64,000 nucleotides of DNA from Dyella_A ginsengisoli. Its GTDB lineage: Bacteria; Pseudomonadota; Gammaproteobacteria; Xanthomonadales; Rhodanobacteraceae. Below the pieces are notes generated by a model, which ran no database searches, was not told where the DNA came from, and saw only the letters and a list, made by a program, of their open reading frames with translations. Every line of letters starts with the position of its first letter. Within the stretch, counting starts at the first letter, position 1. Positions 60,593 to 64,000 of the stretch are shown piece after piece. The DNA lies in NCBI RefSeq assembly GCF_044904665.1, contig NZ_JADIKM010000002.1, positions 186,001-250,000 on the forward strand, read 5' to 3'. The translations under genes and the position numbers were made by a program.

Positions 60593-61177
60593 TCAGTGAT
60601 CCGCGTCCTGGTGTTTTGCCGGGAGCGGCTGCGGGCAGTCGGTGACGTCCACATCGCCGATCCGCTCGGCCAGGACCTGATCCCGCGGCGCCACTGCGCT
60701 GTCCGGCGCGACCGCACCCAACGCGCCACCCCAGACGCCTACGTTTCCGCTCAGGCCGGTAGGCGCCAGCTGCAGCATCACGTCCACCCCGCCGTCCGGC
60801 GAGCGACCGAGGTCGAACGAAGCCCCGCTGCCATCTGGCCAAAGCGTCCAGGTCAGGAACCGGAACCGTCTGGCCTGCGGCGCGTGGATTCCCTCGCCAC
60901 CCCCCGGGCGGGCTGGCTCAAGGAACAGGCAGCCGTTGACCGGATCGCGCTCCATCCACTGGCGCATCCGCCGGCCGGCCCGGTTGAGCAGCGGCCGTCC
61001 GGACAGCACCAAGGTGCCGGTGCGATCCGCATCGACCGACACGTCCGAGCACGTGCCATGGCAGAAGCGAACGGCATAGACGCCCGCGTAAGCTGGCGGA
61101 TGCGCGGTCGCATAAGGATCCTGCGCTGCCGCCTGCAGCATCCCGATCAGCAACCATGCTTGCGACCACCCGAACAT
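60593..61177 (-). CDS. Hypothetical exported protein
   Basis: A 194-residue protein with a signal peptide ('FGWSQAWLLIGMLQAAAQ') and one folded domain ('YAGVYAVRFCHGTCSDVSVDADRTGTLVLSGRPLLNRAGRRMRQWMERDPVNGCLFLEP...FLTWTLWPDGSGASFDLGRSPDGGVDVMLQLAPTGLSGNVGVWGG'). Cysteines in 'FCHGTC' and at 'NGCLF' may form disulfides. No family recognised. It lies 17 bp downstream of hda on the same strand, so it may be the last gene of the perM-hda transcript. Confidence 0.7.
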   Translation of the reverse strand: MFGWSQAWLLIGMLQAAAQDPYATAHPPAYAGVYAVRFCHGTCSDVSVDADRTGTLVLSGRPLLNRAGRRMRQWMERDPVNGCLFLEPARPGGGEGIHAPQARRFRFLTWTLWPDGSGASFDLGRSPDGGVDVMLQLAPTGLSGNVGVWGGALGAVAPDSAVAPRDQVLAERIGDVDVTDCPQPLPAKHQDADH

Positions 61178-61194
61178 CGATGCCCTCCCGGGCT

Positions 61195-61899
61195 TTACGG
61201 CGCTCCTGCCTCGCGCAGGAAGCCGCGCAGGAACGGCACCGTAATGCGCCGCTGCGCGGCGAGCGAGGCCTGGTCGAGTCGGTCGAGCAGGTCCAGCAGC
61301 GCGCCGAGGTCGCGGGCGTAGCGGGCGAACAGCCAGTCGAGCACGGGTTCGTCCAGTTCGATGCCGCGGGCGGCCGCCTGCGCCTTCAGCACGTCGCGGC
61401 GCTCGGCGTCGTCCAGGGTCTTGAGCGCGAACTGGGTACAGGCGCCCAGGCGCGAGCGCAGGTCCGGCAGCGCGATGCCCAGCTCCGACGGAATGGCCGC
61501 CGCGGCGAACAGCATGGCGCCGCCGTCGGCGCGGGTGCGGTTGTAGAGGTCGAACAGCGCGTGCTCGGCCTCACGCTCGCCGGCGAGCGCGCCCAGGTCG
61601 TCCAGCGCCAGCCACTCGCTGCCCGCCACACCGCGCAGTGCGGCCGCGCGATCGGCCAGCGTGGCCAGCGGCAGGTACTGGACGCGACGGCCGGCGGCGC
61701 TGGCCGCCTGCGCCGCCGCGAGCAGCAGATGGCTGCGGCCGCTCCCGGTCGGCCCGTGCAGATAGACCCACGGCGCACCAGGCTCGCTGGCCAGTGCCTG
61801 CACGCCAGCCAGCGCCGCCGCGTTGTGCGCGCCGGCGTGGAAGTGCTCAAAGCGCTGGCGGCGCGGCCAGCGCAAGGCAAGCGGCAACTGGGCGGTCAT
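61195..61899 (-). CDS. hda: DnaA regulatory inactivator Hda
   Basis: A 234-residue DnaA-like AAA+ protein. Walker A region 'VYLHGPTGSGRSHLLLAAAQAA', Walker B 'WLALDDLGAL', sensor 'AAAIPSELGIALPDLRSRLG' and the C-terminal lid 'VLDWLFARYARDLGALLDLLDRLDQASLAAQRRITVPFLRGFL'. With the clamp it promotes ATP hydrolysis by DnaA after initiation. The N-terminal 'AQLPLALRWP' carries a clamp-binding QLPLAL-like motif. The start overlaps the permease stop (ATGA). Confidence 0.93.
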   Translation of the reverse strand: MTAQLPLALRWPRRQRFEHFHAGAHNAAALAGVQALASEPGAPWVYLHGPTGSGRSHLLLAAAQAASAAGRRVQYLPLATLADRAAALRGVAGSEWLALDDLGALAGEREAEHALFDLYNRTRADGGAMLFAAAAIPSELGIALPDLRSRLGACTQFALKTLDDAERRDVLKAQAAARGIELDEPVLDWLFARYARDLGALLDLLDRLDQASLAAQRRITVPFLRGFLREAGAP

Positions 61900-63065
61900 G
61901 GCGCGACTGGCGGCTGTCCGTCCGTACTGGAGGCCGCCGGGTGGGCTTCGGAATGGACCTCGCCCGCTTCGGGGCCCACGCTCGCGTCGACGTCGGCGAT
62001 GACCGGATCATCTCGCCCGGTCTCGGTGTACAGCTCGCTCATGCGGTAGCGCTCGGTGAGGTAGCGCAGCAGCACCAGGATCACCGAAGCCGCCGGCAGC
62101 GCCAGCAGCACGCCGAGGAAGCCGAACAGGTAGCCGCCGGCGAGCACCGCGAAGATCACCGCCACTGGATGCAGGCCGATCTTGTCGCCGACCAGCTTGG
62201 GCACCAGCACGTAGCCTTCCAGCAGCTGGCCGATCACGAACACGCCGCACACCAGCAGCAGGTGCACCCAGTCGCCGTACTGCACCAGCACCGCGATCAC
62301 CGCGGCGCCGAAGCCGACGATGAAGCCCAGATACGGCACGAAGCTGAGCAGGCCGGCGACCATCCCGATCAGCGGCCCCACCGACAGCCCGATCAGCGCC
62401 AGCCCGGCGCCATAGAAGATGCCCAGCGCCAGCATCACCAGCAGCTGGCCGCGCACGAAGGCGCCGAGCACCTTGTCCGACTCGCGCGCCAGGTGCGCCA
62501 CGGTGGGCTCGATCGAGCGCGGCAGCATGGCGTCGACCCAGGCCACCAGCCGGTCCCAGTCACGCAGCAGGTAGAACGCGACCACCGGGATCAGCACCAG
62601 GTTGGTCATCCACATCAGTACGCCAACGCCGGAGCGCGACAGCTTGCCGATCACGCTGCCGATGGAGCCGATGTGCTCCTTCACCGCGTCCATCACGCGG
62701 TCGATTTCGAAGGTGTGCGGGTCCAGCCGCAGCTTGGCCTGCACCCACGGCACGGCGGTGTCGCGGATCCACTCGCCGTAGCGCGGCAGGTTCTGGATGA
62801 GGTTGTCGACCTGGTGCGAGATCAGCGGGATCAGCAGCAGCAGCGCACCCACGGTGAGCAGCACGATCACCACGAACACGATGGTGACCGCCAGCGTGCG
62901 GCCGAGCCCGAGCCGCTCCAGCCGGTCGGCCAGTGGATCGCCGAGGTAGGCCAGCATGCCGGCCACTGCAAAGGGCATCAGCACCGGCGCCAGCAGGTAG
63001 ATCAGGTAGCCGATGACGGCGACGATGGCCAGCAGCTGCCAGCGGCGGGATTCCTGGGCGTTCAT
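61896..63065 (-). CDS. AI-2E/PerM-family membrane transporter
   Basis: A 389-residue membrane protein with about eight spans. It begins 'RRWQLLAIVAVIGYLIYLLAPVLMPFAVAGMLAYLGDPLADRL' and has the family's conserved 'FVPYLGFIVGFGAAVIAVLVQYG' and 'GQLLEGYVLVPKLVGDKIGLHPVAVIFAVLAGGYLFGFLGVLLALPAASVILVLLR'. A ~45-residue acidic tail is cytoplasmic. Family members export diverse small molecules or ions; the AI-2 label should not be taken literally. Co-translated with hda. Confidence 0.92.
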   Translation of the reverse strand: MNAQESRRWQLLAIVAVIGYLIYLLAPVLMPFAVAGMLAYLGDPLADRLERLGLGRTLAVTIVFVVIVLLTVGALLLLIPLISHQVDNLIQNLPRYGEWIRDTAVPWVQAKLRLDPHTFEIDRVMDAVKEHIGSIGSVIGKLSRSGVGVLMWMTNLVLIPVVAFYLLRDWDRLVAWVDAMLPRSIEPTVAHLARESDKVLGAFVRGQLLVMLALGIFYGAGLALIGLSVGPLIGMVAGLLSFVPYLGFIVGFGAAVIAVLVQYGDWVHLLLVCGVFVIGQLLEGYVLVPKLVGDKIGLHPVAVIFAVLAGGYLFGFLGVLLALPAASVILVLLRYLTERYRMSELYTETGRDDPVIADVDASVGPEAGEVHSEAHPAASSTDGQPPVAP

Positions 63066-63112
63066 GGCCGGACTCCGGGTGAGCGCTCGGCCGGCGACGG
63101 CAGCGAACGCAT

Positions 63113-64000
63113 TCAGTGCAGCCAGCGCAGGCTGGCGTCCGCACCCGGGTGCGCCGCCGGCGCCTGCAGCAGGCGGCCGCCCGCGGCGAGGTTCGACGCC
63201 AGCGCGCCGAGCGGCAGCGCCGAGGTGATCTGCAGCAGCACACCGTCGTCCTTGGCCCCCTGCGTGGCAACCTTGCGCACGGCCGGATCGTTGCGCAGCA
63301 CGTTGAGCAGCTGCGCGTAATCCATCGCCGAGCGCACGCCCTCGACCCACAGCGTGCCGTCACTGCTGCCGGCACCGATCACGTTGAGCTGCTTGCCCAC
63401 CCGCGAGGCCATCGCGCTGCCGGCGGCCGCGAACATCGCGTCCTCGGTGGCGCCGGTGCCGCTCCAGCCCTGCGCGACACCGCCGGACACCAGGGTCCAG
63501 TCGACGCTGCCCGGGTGCAGTCGTCCGACCAGCACCAGGCCAGTCTTGTAGCGCGCGGTGAGGTCGGCCATCGCGGCCGGATCGACCGCAGCCACGCGAT
63601 CCAGCGACGGCGGTTGGGTAGGATCGGGATAGACCACGCCGTAGCCCTGCGCCGCGGCGGATTTCGCCAGCGCGTCCAGCGAATCGCCGCCGAGCAGGCT
63701 GCCGTCGGTGCCCTGCACCAACAGCAGCACGGGCGGTTTCACGCCCGCGGCCGGAGCGCCGAGCTGGCCGATCAGATGGTTCACCGCGCCGCGGTCGAAG
63801 GTGACCTGCAGGGCCAGACCGTCGCCCGCACGCAGGTACTGGAAGTTGCTCACCAGGCCGCCGGCGCCCTTCACCGCATCGTCGAAGCCCGGCTTGCCGC
63901 GCAGATCCTGGCCGCCCGCGACGCGCGCCAGCACCTGGCCCAGCGCGTTGGCGAAGGTGGCGTCGCGCTGCACCTCGCCGGTGTCGGTCACCGGTAGAGT
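63113..64000 (-). CDS. DUF2066 domain protein (5' end beyond window)
   Basis: At least 292 residues of a DUF2066 protein. Conserved start region 'VTDTGEVQRDATFANALGQVLARVAGGQDLRGKPGFDDAVKGAGGLVSNFQYL' and 'VKPPVLLLVQGTDGSLLGGDSLDALAKSAAAQGYGVVYPD'. The true start and probable signal peptide lie past base 64000. Function unknown; commonly next to the permease and hda in this lineage. 47 bp upstream of the permease start. Confidence 0.88.
   Translation of the reverse strand, partial: TLPVTDTGEVQRDATFANALGQVLARVAGGQDLRGKPGFDDAVKGAGGLVSNFQYLRAGDGLALQVTFDRGAVNHLIGQLGAPAAGVKPPVLLLVQGTDGSLLGGDSLDALAKSAAAQGYGVVYPDPTQPPSLDRVAAVDPAAMADLTARYKTGLVLVGRLHPGSVDWTLVSGGVAQGWSGTGATEDAMFAAAGSAMASRVGKQLNVIGAGSSDGTLWVEGVRSAMDYAQLLNVLRNDPAVRKVATQGAKDDGVLLQITSALPLGALASNLAAGGRLLQAPAAHPGADASLRWLH

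Overview
The window is a GC-rich, densely coding stretch of a gammaproteobacterial chromosome. The gene set and order point to the Xanthomonadales, most likely family Rhodanobacteraceae (Dyella, Rhodanobacter, Frateuria or Luteibacter type). Supporting signs are divergent trmJ/suhB, the DUF2066-permease-hda order, a maltose/starch locus built around an SLC45-type permease, and short extragenic palindromes. This placement is inferred from gene content, not from a marker gene. I saw no rRNA, tRNA, CRISPR array, insertion sequence or prophage.

Region 1 (1-12.7 kb) is an alpha-glucan utilisation locus. It holds the 3' end of a GH13 enzyme, an exported GH31 alpha-glucosidase, a secreted GH13 amylase with an N-terminal beta domain, then (across a YdcF-type protein and a LuxR-type AHL-receptor solo on the other strand) a six-hairpin glycosidase translationally coupled to an SLC45/GPH permease, and a periplasmic GH13 amylase. 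The enzymes would cut starch and maltodextrins outside the cytoplasm and the permease would import the products. A 16-bp CT-N12-AG dyad sits just upstream of luxR, and a LacI-type palindrome lies upstream of the glycosidase-permease operon.

Region 2 (12.7-34 kb) is accessory. It contains a GNAT acetyltransferase, an ECF sigma/anti-sigma pair divergent from a membrane-anchored catalase-like peroxidase and cytochrome b561, OsmC, SRPBCC and NTF2-like proteins, and several 'regulator | redox enzyme' divergent modules (LysR|MDR oxidoreductase, AraC|carboxymuconolactone decarboxylase, SDR|LysR, LysR|SDR). The peroxidase module carries two mirror-image copies of one promoter, GGAATAA-N14-CGTCTGGC. 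At 25.2-26.0 kb a gene-free, multi-hairpin element with long imperfect inverted ends encloses a CAACAG-type hexamer repeat.

Region 3 (34-38.8 kb) is a bacterial NHEJ locus: ku, convergent ligD (PE-LIG-POL order), and two small genes in front of ku. One encodes a 59-aa acidic protein and the other a 112-aa protein with seven clustered cysteines that overlaps ku.

Region 4 (39-51.5 kb) has two exported alpha/beta hydrolases, a coupled hydrolase-cupin-YcaC-like operon divergent from LysR, a bacterioferritin-like protein, and a MocR regulator divergent from a CMD-cupin-SDR-DUF2256-photolyase run. The photolyase keeps the four cluster cysteines of the FeS (6-4) class, and the linked SDR lacks the catalytic tyrosine. 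A LacI-family regulator follows.

Region 5 (51.6-64 kb) is core housekeeping: recQ, an alkyltransferase-like protein, pit with its DUF47 partner, a CNNM/CorC-type protein, an ExoD-like protein, trmJ, suhB, YbjQ, hda, an AI-2E/PerM-type permease, and a DUF2066 gene cut by the window end. Three copies of a REP-doublet repeat (10.9, 21.1 and 51.5 kb) are scattered between genes.
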